Assembly: GCA_947474495.1 (NCBI GenBank)
Contig: CANJIM010000012.1
Span: 1 to 51,409, forward strand
DNA: 51,409 bases
Reading direction: 5' to 3'
Source: Rhodospirillaceae bacterium
Lineage (GTDB): Bacteria; Pseudomonadota; Alphaproteobacteria; SMXQ01
Below the pieces are notes generated by a model. The model was not told the origin of the DNA. It ran no database searches and worked only from the letters and a program-made list of their open reading frames with translations. Each line of letters opens with the position of its first letter. Position 1 is the first letter of the stretch. Both the position numbers and the translations under genes were made by a program. This document shows positions 17,613-26,740 of the stretch, in pieces.

Positions 17613-18449
17613 CTACTCGCCGAGCTTCATCAACAGGCCGCGCTGGCGCGCGACGTGGAAGCTGTAGAGAAACAGCGCCGCGCCGATGGCGAGATAGACG
17701 ATATTCAATCCGATGGCGGCGGCGAGATGATCGAGGCGAAAGACGCCATCGAACATCACCGCACGCATGCCTTCGAACACATGGGCCGACGGCAAGGCCC
17801 AGGACAGCGGCTGCAGCCAGGCCGGCAGGCTGGCCACCGGGTAGTAAATGCCCGAGACCGGCGCCAGCGCGAAGATCACGATCCAGGCCAGGCTTTCGGC
17901 TCCGAGGCCGAAGCGCAAGATCAGCGCCGAGATCATCAAGCCGGCCGCCCAGCCCATGATCATCAGATTGGCGAAGAAGGCGAGCAGCGGCAGGCCGAGC
18001 GTGTAGATCGAATAATTGTAGAGCAGGATTGCCAATAGCGACGCCGGGACCACGCCGATCAAGGTGCGGATCAGGCTCATCACCATGAGCGAGACGATCA
18101 TCTCATAAGGGCGCAGCGGGCTGACGAACAGGCTCGCCAGATTGCGCGACCAAATTTCCTCGAGGAACGAGACCGAGACGCCGAGCTGGCCGCGAAACAG
18201 CACGTCCCACAAAATGACGGCAGCGATCAGCACGCCCGACGCCTGCGCCACCCAAGAGGAATTGGTGGCGAGGAACTGGTTGATGAAGCCCCACAGCACC
18301 ATTTGCAGCGTCGGCCAATAGGCCAGCTCGAACAGGCGCGGCCATGAGGTGCGCAGTACATAGACATGGCGCATCACCATGGCGCCGATGCGACGTAGCG
18401 AAAAGGCGCGCGGCCTGGGTGCGAGGCTGGGCAGGCGGGTCATGCTCAT
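17613..18449 (-). CDS. ABC-2 type exporter permease
   Basis: Membrane subunit of an ABC-2 family exporter, 278 aa, with about six hydrophobic helices (for example VLIAAVILWDVLFRG and LAWIVIFALAPVSGIYYPVASLP). The FLEEIWSRNLASLFVSPLRP stretch resembles the cytoplasmic coupling region of ABC-2 permeases such as DrrB and NodJ. The start overlaps the stop of the ATPase gene 18446-19210 in an ATGA, so the two form one exporter operon. The substrate is unknown; drugs, lipids or polysaccharides are the usual cargo. It converges with cobT. Confidence 0.9.
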   Translation of the reverse strand: MSMTRLPSLAPRPRAFSLRRIGAMVMRHVYVLRTSWPRLFELAYWPTLQMVLWGFINQFLATNSSWVAQASGVLIAAVILWDVLFRGQLGVSVSFLEEIWSRNLASLFVSPLRPYEMIVSLMVMSLIRTLIGVVPASLLAILLYNYSIYTLGLPLLAFFANLMIMGWAAGLMISALILRFGLGAESLAWIVIFALAPVSGIYYPVASLPAWLQPLSWALPSAHVFEGMRAVMFDGVFRLDHLAAAIGLNIVYLAIGAALFLYSFHVARQRGLLMKLGE

Positions 18450-19210
18450 TGCGCCGCCTCCGGTGCGACGTCGCCATTGCGGGCGATATGCAAGAACACG
18501 TCTTCCAGATCGTCGCGGCCATAGCGCGCCAACAAGGATTGCGGTGATCCGCGATCGACGATGGTGCCGGCGCGCATGATGGCGACATCGGCGGCCATGC
18601 GCTCAACCTCGGCCATATTGTGGGACGCGAGCAGGATGGCGGCGCCGGTCCGCGCCTGATAGTCCATCAGATAGCTGCGGATCCAATCGGCGGTGTCGGG
18701 ATCGAGCGAGGCGGTCGGCTCGTCGAGCAACAAAATCTCGGGGCGATTGAGCAAAGCCTTCGCCAAGGCAACCCGCGAACGTTGGCCGGCCGAGAGATCG
18801 CCGAGCGGGCGCTTGAGAAAATCGCTGGCCTGCAATTCCTCGCAGACTTCGGCGATGCGCGCGTTGAGGTTCGGCAGATCGTAGAGCCCGCCGTAGACCT
18901 TCAGCACTTCGCGCACGGTCAGGCGGCGCGGCAGGTCGACATAGGGCGAAGAGAAATTGATGCGCGCCAGCACGCGGTGACGGTGACGCAGCATGTCCTC
19001 GCCGAGCAGTTCGATGCTGCCGGCGGTCGGCAGCAGCACGCCGAGCAGCATGGAGATGGTGGTGGTCTTGCCGGCGCCGTTGGCGCCAAGCAGCGCGAAG
19101 GTCGTGCCGACGGCGACATCGAAATCGATGCCATCCACGGCAGTGACATCCTTGTAGCGCTTGGTCAGGCCGCGCACGCGGATCACGGGAAGTTCGGGGG
19201 ACTCGAGCAT
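18446..19210 (-). CDS. ABC exporter ATP-binding protein
   Basis: A 254-aa ATPase with Walker A LLGANGAGKTTTISML, signature LSAGQRSRVALAKALLNRP, Walker B ILLLDEPTASLDP and switch histidine LLASHNMAEVERMA. The DrrA/CcmA-like layout and the coupled ABC-2 permease point to an efflux or surface-molecule exporter. ATG starts at 19210. It is the first gene of the two-gene minus-strand operon, preceded by a 39-nt gap after the truncated HlyD-like frame. Confidence 0.92.
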   Translation of the reverse strand: MLESPELPVIRVRGLTKRYKDVTAVDGIDFDVAVGTTFALLGANGAGKTTTISMLLGVLLPTAGSIELLGEDMLRHRHRVLARINFSSPYVDLPRRLTVREVLKVYGGLYDLPNLNARIAEVCEELQASDFLKRPLGDLSAGQRSRVALAKALLNRPEILLLDEPTASLDPDTADWIRSYLMDYQARTGAAILLASHNMAEVERMAADVAIMRAGTIVDRGSPQSLLARYGRDDLEDVFLHIARNGDVAPEAAQ

Positions 19211-19249
19211 GGCTTTATGTAAGACGGACCCGGGGCTCCGCCAAGCGGC

Positions 19250-20407
19250 TTATCTCTCGCGGAACGAGCTTTCCGTCGTACGGCGCACGCGGTCGGTGAG
19301 ATAGGCGAGGATGGAGCGCTTGTCGATCAGCATGTCGACCTGCCCGAGCATGCCTGGGTAGACGACATGCACGCCAGGCTTGTCACCGAGATAGTTCTTC
19401 TCGGTGACGACCTGGACGACGAAGGTCGGCGGCTGGCCCTGCTGTTCGATGCTGGCATCGGCGGCGATCTGCTGCACGGTGCCGTTGAGATAGCCGAACT
19501 TGGCGAAGTCATAGGTCTGGATCTTGACGATCGCCGGCATGCCGACATGGATGTAGCCGATGTCGTTGTTCGACACGCGGGCTTCCAAGATCAGATGCTC
19601 GTCGACCGGCACGATGCGCATCATCGGCTCGTTCGGCGCGATCGACTGGCCGACGGCGAAGACCGCAAGGTTTTGCACGATGCCATTATCGGGTGACTTG
19701 ATGGCGAGATTGATACGCCGCGAGTTCTGCTGCGCCAGGCCCGATTCGGTGGTGTTGAGCTTGGCCTTGGCATCCGACAGGTCGGACAGGACTTGCGCGA
19801 GGTTCTCGGAGGTCACGCTGGTCAGGCGGTTGCGCGCCTCGGCGAGCGCCGAGGTAGCGACGCGCAATTGCTCTTGCGATTGCACGACCTGGCCGCTGAG
19901 ATCGTTGAGCTGCCGCTGGATCGTCAGGTACTGCAGGCGCGGGAAGTAGCCTTCGCCGGCAAGGCTGCCAACGGCACCTTCCTGTTCGGCGAGGATCTTC
20001 TGGCTCTTCTGCTTGGCCTCGATGTCTTTCTTGAGCGCGCCGACCTCGGTCTCGCGCTGGGTGACGACATTGAGCGCCGCTTGGCGACGCTGCTCGACGG
20101 CTTCGCGCCGGGCATTCAATTGACGCAGCTGCTGCTCGATCACCTGCGGCCAGTCGCGATGAATGTCTTCGGGGAAGATCGGCTCATCTTCGAGCGCTTC
20201 GGCTTCGAGGCGGGCGACCTGGCCGATCAGATCGGCGCGGTCTTTTTGCAGGCGGCTGACGTCTTCGCGCAGCACGTCGGGATCGAGTTCGACGAGCACG
20301 TCGCCGGTTTTGACGGTGTCGCCTTCCTTCACATGCAGCGCGGTGACGCGGCCGCCTTCGGGATGGTTGATGAGTTTCACGCGGCCCGCGGGGCGGACCT
20401 GGGCCAT
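19250..20407 (-). pseudogene. HlyD-family type I secretion adaptor, 5'-truncated
   Basis: About 385 residues of a periplasmic membrane-fusion protein of type I secretion. Recognisable parts are the biotinyl-lipoyl hairpin (GRVKLINHPEGGRV, VKEGDTVKTGDVLVELD), a long helical coiled coil, and the beta-barrel/C-terminal part (SPDNGIVQNLAVFAVGQ, YPGMLGQVDMLIDKRS). HlyD proteins normally begin with a cytoplasmic stretch and a membrane helix; these are missing. Upstream of about 20407 the frame stays open but reads the antisense of an RTX gene fragment, so homology stops there. No T1SS ABC ATPase is adjacent. It could be a true rearrangement or an assembly junction. Confidence 0.75.
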
Positions 20408-20776
20408 GCGTTCGATGCCGGCAACGGCGACGACACGGTGACGGGCAGCGACCTGGCCGACACGATCTTCGGCGGCGACGGCCAGGACACGCTGATCGGC
20501 GGCATGGGCAACGACATCCTCGATCTCGGCGCCGCCGATGGCGATGTCGATACCGTTGTGGCGACGCTGAATGGCGGGGAAGACACGGTGTTCAACTTCG
20601 AGGTCGCGAACGACCAGATCGATGTTTCCGTGTTCGATATCGCTGATTTTAGCGAAATTCAGGCCAATTTTGCGATGAATGGTTCGGATGCGGTCGTGAC
20701 CCTGCCGGGTGGCGTGACCATCACTCTGGTCGGCATCAACGACGACGACCTGAACGCGACACACTTCATCCTCTAA
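20408..20776 (+). pseudogene. RTX (haemolysin-type calcium-binding) protein, C-terminal fragment
   Basis: About 122 residues with RTX nonapeptide repeats GGxGxDxLx (IFGGDGQDTLIGGMGNDIL), then a repeat-like NGGEDTVFNF and a C-terminal tail ending DDLNATHFIL, as expected of the uncleaved type I secretion signal of RTX exoproteins. The frame continues 5' only into sequence antisense to the HlyD-like gene, so the N-terminal passenger is lost and no start codon belongs to it. A good terminator follows, so this is the true 3' end of a former gene. The original substrate (protease, lipase, adhesin) cannot be told. Confidence 0.75.
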
Positions 20777-20798
20777 CGGCGGCAACGCCAGAGGCTGG

Positions 20799-20836
20799 AA
20801 GGCCCGACGCCAGAGATGGTGTCGGGCCTTTCTCTT
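20799..20836 (+). terminator. Rho-independent terminator after RTX fragment
   Basis: GGCCCGAC (20801-20808) pairs perfectly with GTCGGGCC (20821-20828) around a 12-nt loop, followed by TTTCTCTTT. It lies 24 nt after the RTX stop codon and would end plus-strand transcription before gmd. Confidence 0.85.
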
Positions 20837-20889
20837 TAAGTGAGGCGGAAAAGCCTTTAGAAACAACACCTAAGCCCGATAATGCGGGC

Positions 20890-20917
20890 TGCAGTGCCAT
20901 TCGATGTGGTGTATAAC
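20890..20917 (+). promoter_or_regulatory. Possible sigma70 promoter of gmd-fcl-hldE
   Basis: TGCAGT (20890-20895) and TATAAC (20912-20917) are 16 nt apart, downstream of the terminator and 59 nt before the gmd start. The -35 match is weak; the call rests on position and the good -10 match. Confidence 0.35.
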
Positions 20918-20976
20918 TCGGCCAAATGGCTTAAGTATCGGAGCCGGCCCGGGCGGGCGGCGACAGTGAGGATGCG

Positions 20977-22023
20977 ATGAAGAAGGCTTTGATTACCGGC
21001 ATCACCGGCCAGGACGGCGCCTATCTTGCCGATTTCCTGCTGCGCAAGGGCTACACGGTCCACGGCATCATCCGCCGCGCCAGTACCTTCAATACGGATC
21101 GCATCGACAATCTCTATAAGGATCCGCACGATCCGAAGGCCAAGTTGCTGCTGCATTACGGCGACATGACCGACGGCACCAGCCTGCGCCGCATCATCGA
21201 AAAGGTGCAGCCCGACGAGGTCTATAACCTCGGCGCGCAATCGCACGTCAAAGTGTCGTTCGAACAGCCGGAATATACCGCCGACGTGGTCTATATGGGC
21301 GCCCTGCGCCTGCTCGAAGCACTGCGCGACTACATCGAAGTGTCGGATCTGCAGGTGAAGGTCTATCAGGCCGGCTCGTCGGAAATGTACGGCGCCTCGA
21401 AGCCGCCGCAGACTGAGACGACGCCGTTCCATCCGCGCAGCCCCTATGCCGTCAGCAAGCTGGCCGCCCATTGGCTCGGCGTGAACTACCGCGAAGCCTA
21501 CGGCATGTTCATCAGCAACGGCATCCTGTTCAACCACGAGTCGCCGATGCGCGGCGAAACCTTCGTCACGCGCAAGATCACGCGCGCCGTCGGCCGCATC
21601 AAGCTCGGCCTGCAGGACAAGCTCTATCTCGGCAACCTCGACGCCAAGCGCGACTGGGGCTTCGCTGGCGATTATGTCGAAGCGATGTGGCTGATGCTGC
21701 AAGAGGACGAGGCGGACGATTTTGTCGTCTCGACCGGCGAGATGCATTCGGTCAAGGAATTCGCCCATATGGCCTTCAAGCTGGCCGAGCTCGATTGGGA
21801 AAAATACGTCGAGATCGACGAGCGCTATTTCCGCCCGACCGAAGTGGACGCTCTGTGCGGCGATTCGAGCAAGGCGCGCAAGCAGCTCGACTGGGCGCCG
21901 AAGGTCGACTTTCCGACTCTCGTCAAGATGATGGTCGATCACGACATGGAATTGGCCAAGCAGGAAGCGACCCTGAAGGCCGCCGGTCATGAGATCGGCC
22001 TGCGCCAGCTTAAGCAAAGCTAA
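20977..22023 (+). CDS. gmd: GDP-mannose 4,6-dehydratase
   Basis: NADP-dependent short-chain dehydrogenase/reductase that converts GDP-D-mannose to GDP-4-keto-6-deoxy-D-mannose, the precursor of GDP-fucose and related surface sugars. The 348 aa begin with the nucleotide-binding motif [19 protein letters not shown], followed by [24 protein letters not shown], the catalytic region QAGSSEMYG and [12 protein letters not shown] (YxxxK), and [13 protein letters not shown]. The ATG is preceded by GTGAGGATGCG. It is followed by fcl after 38 nt, so the two carry out consecutive steps. Confidence 0.96.
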   Translation: MKKALITGITGQDGAYLADFLLRKGYTVHGIIRRASTFNTDRIDNLYKDPHDPKAKLLLHYGDMTDGTSLRRIIEKVQPDEVYNLGAQSHVKVSFEQPEYTADVVYMGALRLLEALRDYIEVSDLQVKVYQAGSSEMYGASKPPQTETTPFHPRSPYAVSKLAAHWLGVNYREAYGMFISNGILFNHESPMRGETFVTRKITRAVGRIKLGLQDKLYLGNLDAKRDWGFAGDYVEAMWLMLQEDEADDFVVSTGEMHSVKEFAHMAFKLAELDWEKYVEIDERYFRPTEVDALCGDSSKARKQLDWAPKVDFPTLVKMMVDHDMELAKQEATLKAAGHEIGLRQLKQS

Positions 22024-22061
22024 GCGAACGGTCGCGGCCATGCATCGAGGGCGGCTCTGAG

Positions 22062-23021
22062 ATGGACAAGACCAGCCGCATTTTCCTCGCCGGCCACCGC
22101 GGCTTGGTCGGTTCGGCGATTCTCCGCCGCTTGCAGGCCGATGGCTTCGCCAATGTCGTCGTCCGCAGCCGTGCCGAACTTGACCTGACCGACGCGCCCA
22201 ACGTCGATGCCTTTTTCAAAAGCGAGCGGCCGAGCCATGTCTTCATGGCGGCGGCGCGCGTCGGCGGCATCGTCGCCAACAACAGCTTCGGCGCCGATTT
22301 CCTGCGCGTAAACTTGCAGATTCAGACCAATGTCATCGACGCCGCTCACCGCTTCGGTGCGCAGAAGCTGCTGTTTCTCGGCTCGTCCTGCATCTATCCG
22401 AAATTCGCCGCGCAGCCGATCCGCGAGGACAGCCTGCTGACCGGCCCGCTCGAGCCGACCAATGAATCCTACGCCATCGCCAAGATCGCCGGCATTGCCA
22501 TGTGCCAGGCCTATCGCAAGCAGTTCGGCTTCGATGCGATCAGCTTGATGCCGACCAATCTCTACGGACCGAACGACAATTTCGATCTCACCAGCTCGCA
22601 TGTGTTGCCGGCGCTGATGCGCAAGATGCACGAGGCGAAGCTCGCCGGCGCGCCGAGCGTGGCGGTGTGGGGTAGCGGCACGCCGCGCCGCGAGTTCCTG
22701 CATGTCGACGACATGGCGGATGCCTGCCTGTTCCTGATGAACGGCTATTCCTCGGGCGACATCGTCAATGTCGGCGTCGGCGAGGACATCCCGATCGCCG
22801 ATCTCGCCCACCTGATCGCCGAGATCGTCGGCTACAAGGGCGAGTTGGCCTTCGATGCCTCCAAGCCGGATGGCACGCCGCGCAAGCTGCTCGACGTGTC
22901 GCGCCTGACGGCGGCGGGCTGGACGGCGCGAACCCCGTTGCGCGACGGCATCGCCAAGACCTATCGTTGGTATCTCGACCATGTGGCCGCGGGCGACGCG
23001 CGCGGCGTCGCCGCCCAATAG
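22062..23021 (+). CDS. fcl: GDP-L-fucose synthase (epimerase/reductase)
   Basis: Epimerises and reduces GDP-4-keto-6-deoxymannose to GDP-L-fucose. The 319-aa SDR enzyme shows IFLAGHRGLVGSAILRRL at the N-terminus, AARVGGIVANN, the LFLGSSCIYPK active-site serine region and SYAIAKIAGIAMC with the YxxxK pair. GSGTPRREFLHVDDMADACL is typical of the WcaG/Fcl family. Gene order gmd-fcl is the usual one, and hldE follows after 15 nt, which suggests one surface-glycan operon. Confidence 0.95.
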   Translation: MDKTSRIFLAGHRGLVGSAILRRLQADGFANVVVRSRAELDLTDAPNVDAFFKSERPSHVFMAAARVGGIVANNSFGADFLRVNLQIQTNVIDAAHRFGAQKLLFLGSSCIYPKFAAQPIREDSLLTGPLEPTNESYAIAKIAGIAMCQAYRKQFGFDAISLMPTNLYGPNDNFDLTSSHVLPALMRKMHEAKLAGAPSVAVWGSGTPRREFLHVDDMADACLFLMNGYSSGDIVNVGVGEDIPIADLAHLIAEIVGYKGELAFDASKPDGTPRKLLDVSRLTAAGWTARTPLRDGIAKTYRWYLDHVAAGDARGVAAQ

Positions 23022-23036
23022 GCCCAGCAGGATTAC

Positions 23037-24512
23037 ATGACGGCAAGCCCCCTCAACGACGCCTCGGCCCTGGCGCAAGCGCTCGAACGCTTGAGCGCGG
23101 CGCGCGTCGTCGTCGTCGGCGACGCCATGCTCGACCGCTTCATCTATGGCGAGGTTGAGCGCATCTCGCCGGAAGCGCCAATCCCGGTGCTGCGCGAGAC
23201 GCGCGAGACGGCGATGGCCGGCGGTGCCGGCAATGTGGCGCGCAACGTAGCTTCGCTCGGTGCAGTCGTCGATTTTGTGTCTTTGATCGGTGACGATGCT
23301 GCAGGCCGAGAACTAAGTTCGATGCTTGCGGCTGAAGCTGGCATCAAGCCGATTCTTGAGGTTCTCGGCGGGCACTTCACTACGGTTAAGACTCGCTACA
23401 TCGCCGGCCACCAGCAGATGCTGCGCGCTGATCGTGAACGCCCCTTCGGTGTTCCGCAAGCGTTGCAGACGCAAATTGCCCAGGGCGTCCATGGGCTGCT
23501 CGGCAAAGCCGGTGCCCTGGTGTTGTCGGATTACGGCAAGGGCGTGCTGGCGCCGAACGGCGCCGCCGAACTGATCGCCGCGGCGCGCAAGGCCGGTGTG
23601 CCAGTCGTCGTCGATCCCAAGGGCACGGATTTTACGCGCTATGGCGGCGCCACGGTGGTGACGCCGAACCGCAAGGAATTGCAGGCCGCGACCGGCATGG
23701 CGACCGACAGCGATGACGCCATCATCGCCGCCGCCCGCAAGTTGATCGGCGATTGCGGCATCGATTACGTGTTGGCGACGCGCAGCGCCGACGGCATGAG
23801 CTTGATCGGCGCGGCCGACGTGCACCATCTGCCGGCCGAAGCGCGCGAAGTGTTCGATGTCTCGGGCGCCGGCGACACGGTGGTTGCCACGGTCGCCGCC
23901 GCGCTCGCCGCCGGCGTATCGCTGCTCGACGCCGCTCGGCTCGCCAATGTCGCCGCCGGCATTGTCGTCGGCAAGGTCGGCACAGCCGTCGCGCGCCGCG
24001 CCGAAATCGCCGACGCGCTGCATGCCGGCGATTTGATGCGCGGCGAACGCAAGCTCGCCGGTCTCGATGCCGCGCTCGATCATGTCGCCCGCTGGCGCCG
24101 CCAAGGCCTGCGCGTCGGCTTCACCAACGGCTGCTTCGATCTCTTGCATCCCGGCCATGTCCATCTGCTCGAACAGGCGCGCGCCGCCTGCGACCGGTTG
24201 GTGATCGGCCTCAACAGCGACGCCTCGGTCAAGCGGCTGAAAGGCGAGACGCGGCCGATTCAGTCGGAAGCCGCCCGCGCCGTGATGCTCGGCTCGCTCG
24301 CCACGGTGGATCTCGTCGTGCTATTCGCCGATGACACGCCGATCTCGCTGATCGAGGCGCTCAAGCCCGATGTTCTCGTCAAAGGCGCCGACTATGCGTT
24401 GAAGGACGTCGTCGGTGGCGCCTTCGTGCAATCATATGGTGGCAAGGTCGTGCTCGCCGAATTGGTCCCCGGCCAAAGCACCACGGCGACGATCTCGCGC
24501 ATGGCGCGTTAA
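23037..24512 (+). CDS. hldE: Bifunctional heptose 7-phosphate kinase / heptose 1-phosphate adenylyltransferase
   Basis: Provides ADP-D-glycero-D-manno-heptose for lipopolysaccharide core or other surface glycans. The 491-aa protein has a ribokinase-like kinase domain (residues about 1-330: VVVGDAMLDRFIYGEVERISPEAP, MAGGAGNVARNVA, catalytic GAGD at 277-280). A cytidylyltransferase-like domain follows (about 355-491: FTNGCFDLLHPGHVHLLEQA, VKGADYALKDVVGG, STTATISRM). The fused arrangement and length match E. coli HldE. An AGGA precedes the ATG. Full length. Confidence 0.96.
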   Translation: MTASPLNDASALAQALERLSAARVVVVGDAMLDRFIYGEVERISPEAPIPVLRETRETAMAGGAGNVARNVASLGAVVDFVSLIGDDAAGRELSSMLAAEAGIKPILEVLGGHFTTVKTRYIAGHQQMLRADRERPFGVPQALQTQIAQGVHGLLGKAGALVLSDYGKGVLAPNGAAELIAAARKAGVPVVVDPKGTDFTRYGGATVVTPNRKELQAATGMATDSDDAIIAAARKLIGDCGIDYVLATRSADGMSLIGAADVHHLPAEAREVFDVSGAGDTVVATVAAALAAGVSLLDAARLANVAAGIVVGKVGTAVARRAEIADALHAGDLMRGERKLAGLDAALDHVARWRRQGLRVGFTNGCFDLLHPGHVHLLEQARAACDRLVIGLNSDASVKRLKGETRPIQSEAARAVMLGSLATVDLVVLFADDTPISLIEALKPDVLVKGADYALKDVVGGAFVQSYGGKVVLAELVPGQSTTATISRMAR

Positions 24513-24535
24513 GACCCCGGCCGGGCCAGCCACTT

Positions 24536-25588
24536 ATGGCAAGCGCTCTCCCCCATCTCTGGCATTTTTTGCTGAACCCGGCGCAGGTGATGAGCGCAGC
24601 AGATGCCGCGCGCTTGCAGCCGGCGATGGCGCGGCTCGCCATGCTGTCGTCACCGGCGACGGCAGACTGGCTGCTTCAGCCGGTTGTGCCGCCGGGCCAC
24701 ATGGCCGTCGCTCCGCAAGATGTGCTTCGCGATCGATTGCAAACCCGCTATCTGCGGGCCGAGACGCGGCGTTGGCTCGCTGCCATCGCCGCCGCCGGCA
24801 TTGAGGTTTTGCCGCTCAAGGGCTTCGCCACCGGTCTGGCGATTTATCCCGAAGCGGAATTGCGCGGGCTGGGCGATGTCGACCTTCTCGTGCGGCAAGC
24901 CGATCTCGCGCCGCTCGTGCGGTTTTTGCGTGTGCAGGGCTTCGTCTTTCGCTTGGCGCAGGGAGCGCAGGTCTGGGGCCTGATCAGCGACGCGAGTTTT
25001 CATCCCTTCGTCGCGCCGGACCGTCAGCTGTCGTTCGATCTGCATGTGCATCCCGACGATTTTCCGCTGCACCGCTCGCTGTCGACGTCGGACGTATTTA
25101 GCGCGGCGCGCGCGGTGACCGATGCGGCGATGGCGCTGCGCATTCCGTGCGATACGCATGTGTTGCTGATGGCGATGAGCCACGCGGCGCGCGACAAATA
25201 TGACCCCAGCGCCGTGCGGAGTGTCGTCGATATGGCGGTGATGATGACGCGGATGGATCAGCCGCCGGATTGGCCGGCGCTCGCGGCGCTGGCTGAGGCG
25301 GGCGGTAATCGCCGCATCCTGCGCTTGGCGGTGCAAGTTTTGCACGGCTTGGGCTTGTCGGCGGAAGCAATCCCGGCGGATTTGCAACGTCCTTTCCGCG
25401 GCCTCGCCGGGTGGGAATTGACCAGGGTGATCGGCGAACTTGCCGATCTGTTTGCCGCGCCGTCGGGAAAATGGGCGTTGCAGCGGCGTGAATGGCTGCT
25501 TACCGGCGGGCCACAGGTTGCGGCCTGGCGCACGGCGCGGCGCTTGCGCGGATTGGTGCGGCCGTGGAGCGGCGTGCCGGAGCTCTAG
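24536..25588 (+). CDS. Nucleotidyltransferase-family protein of a peptide-modification locus (HPr-rel-A-like)
   Basis: 350 aa, related to the uncharacterised nucleotidyltransferase family (Pfam NTP_transf_5 type). Residues 90-119 carry the family core: LPLKG at 92-96 and GDVDLLV at 113-119, with two acidic residues (Asp114, Asp116) that would bind metal. Homologues occur in lasso-peptide clusters such as the paeninodin cluster and in predicted HPr-rel-A loci beside PqqD-like and HprK-like proteins, as here. Its substrate is not known. It lies 23 nt after hldE and converges with the PqqD-like gene, overlapping it by 4 nt, so the partners are on opposite strands. Confidence 0.8.
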   Translation: MASALPHLWHFLLNPAQVMSAADAARLQPAMARLAMLSSPATADWLLQPVVPPGHMAVAPQDVLRDRLQTRYLRAETRRWLAAIAAAGIEVLPLKGFATGLAIYPEAELRGLGDVDLLVRQADLAPLVRFLRVQGFVFRLAQGAQVWGLISDASFHPFVAPDRQLSFDLHVHPDDFPLHRSLSTSDVFSAARAVTDAAMALRIPCDTHVLLMAMSHAARDKYDPSAVRSVVDMAVMMTRMDQPPDWPALAALAEAGGNRRILRLAVQVLHGLGLSAEAIPADLQRPFRGLAGWELTRVIGELADLFAAPSGKWALQRREWLLTGGPQVAAWRTARRLRGLVRPWSGVPEL

Positions 25589-25854
25589 ATTTTCTCGATT
25601 AAGGCGCGTTGGTGCAACTCGGCGATGAAGCGTTGCACGTCGGCGTCGATGGCCTCACGCGGCACATCGGGGTAGGCGAGGGCCAAGGCGTCGCCGGCGG
25701 CTTCGGCGCTGCTCTGTTCGGCGAGAAGGCGCCACAGCGCGGCCGCGATGGCATTGAGATGATAAATCTCGCCACTCTCAGGCAGCACGACAAAAAGATC
25801 GGTATCGACCGGCGTTTCCTTTACGCCAGAGCGGCGGCACCACAGGTCCGTCAT
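25585..25854 (-). CDS. PqqD-family peptide-binding protein
   Basis: An 89-aa PqqD-like protein. It shows the expected pattern: a beta-hairpin start (VDTDLFVVLPESGEIYHLNAIAAALW) followed by the helical LLAEQSSAEAAGDALALAYPDVPREAIDADVQRFIAELHQRALI. PqqD-like domains bind leader peptides of ribosomally made, modified peptides and present them to enzymes. The ATG overlaps the stop of the HprK-like gene (ATGA), so it is co-translated with the presumed kinase. PqqD itself is unlikely, because no pqq genes are near. Confidence 0.82.
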   Translation of the reverse strand: MTDLWCRRSGVKETPVDTDLFVVLPESGEIYHLNAIAAALWRLLAEQSSAEAAGDALALAYPDVPREAIDADVQRFIAELHQRALIEKI

Positions 25855-26726
25855 GCGCTAAGCCTATGGCTGATGCTATTGGCGCCACGCGCTTGCGCCA
25901 TGAGGAGAGCGATGGCTTCGTCGATATCGTTGTAGCTTAAGCGCCAGCAGTGCGCGGCGGCGGTCAGCGCGGCGAAGCGCTCGACCATCTCGGCGGCCGG
26001 CGGCCGCGCGCCGAAATTCTGCTGCAGTAGGAGTTTGATGATTTCGCTGCGCGATGCCGTGGTCAGAGCGGCAGGACCAGTGGCGCGTTCGAGGCGCACG
26101 AAAGCTGTGATGGGGCGCCGTTCGCCGAGTGGCGCCAACTGTTCGCCCGTGAGGGCGACATAGCCATAGCGGGAATTGCGCGAGGCCATACGGTGGAGCA
26201 AGGCGTCGCGCCGATGGTCTCCCAGCGCGTCCGGCAGCGGCAGGCGCGGGCGCGGTGCCAGGCCGATGGCGACGGCGTTAGCGGTCGGACTGCTCAGATC
26301 GATTGGCAGCACGTCGTCGCTGTAAATCCGTCCGCCGGCGGTGGCGAGGGCGGCGGTCAATGTGCTTTTGCCAGCTTGGCTTTCAGCGGGAAAGACGAAC
26401 AAAGGGGCTGCCGGACCTTGTCCGATGGCGACGGCGCCGGCATGCAGACACAACAGGCGCGAGTCGGCCTCGACATAAGCGAGCACCAGATCGGCGAGCA
26501 GGGCGCAGAGGATGTCCGCCGGATTGTCGTAGACGGCCGGAGTTGGCGTCCATTGCGAGACGATTCGCCAGCCAGCCTTATCAGCGGCCACGGAGATGAT
26601 GGGGGCGCTGGCATCTTGCGTGACTTGCCAGCGCCATCCTTGGCTGATGGCGGCCAGGCGGTCGAGCAGATCGACGCAATCGTCAAAGGCGATGGGGCGC
26701 GGGATGCCTTGAAATTGGACGCGCAT
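25851..26726 (-). CDS. HPr-kinase-like protein (HprK-related kinase A type)
   Basis: 291 aa. A P-loop AESQAGKSTLTAALA lies at residues 114-128 and a double aspartate in RIYSDDVLPI at 137-138, the arrangement of the HprK/PEP carboxykinase-like fold. The N-terminal 110 residues include LLCLHAGAVA, common in HprK relatives. True HprK phosphorylates HPr Ser46; relatives in lasso clusters phosphorylate a peptide C-terminal serine. Here no HPr is near and the gene follows a small peptide gene by 14 nt, so the peptide is the most likely substrate (inference). ATG 26724-26726 was chosen; a longer reading would overlap the peptide gene. Confidence 0.82.
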   Translation of the reverse strand: MRVQFQGIPRPIAFDDCVDLLDRLAAISQGWRWQVTQDASAPIISVAADKAGWRIVSQWTPTPAVYDNPADILCALLADLVLAYVEADSRLLCLHAGAVAIGQGPAAPLFVFPAESQAGKSTLTAALATAGGRIYSDDVLPIDLSSPTANAVAIGLAPRPRLPLPDALGDHRRDALLHRMASRNSRYGYVALTGEQLAPLGERRPITAFVRLERATGPAALTTASRSEIIKLLLQQNFGARPPAAEMVERFAALTAAAHCWRLSYNDIDEAIALLMAQARGANSISHRLSA

Positions 26727-26740
26727 CGCCCGTCCCGGCG

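Noticed and set aside
20408-20869. N-terminal 150 residues of the HlyD-like open frame
   Set aside because: They are the complement of RTX repeats and the terminator region, and show no HlyD-type membrane segment.
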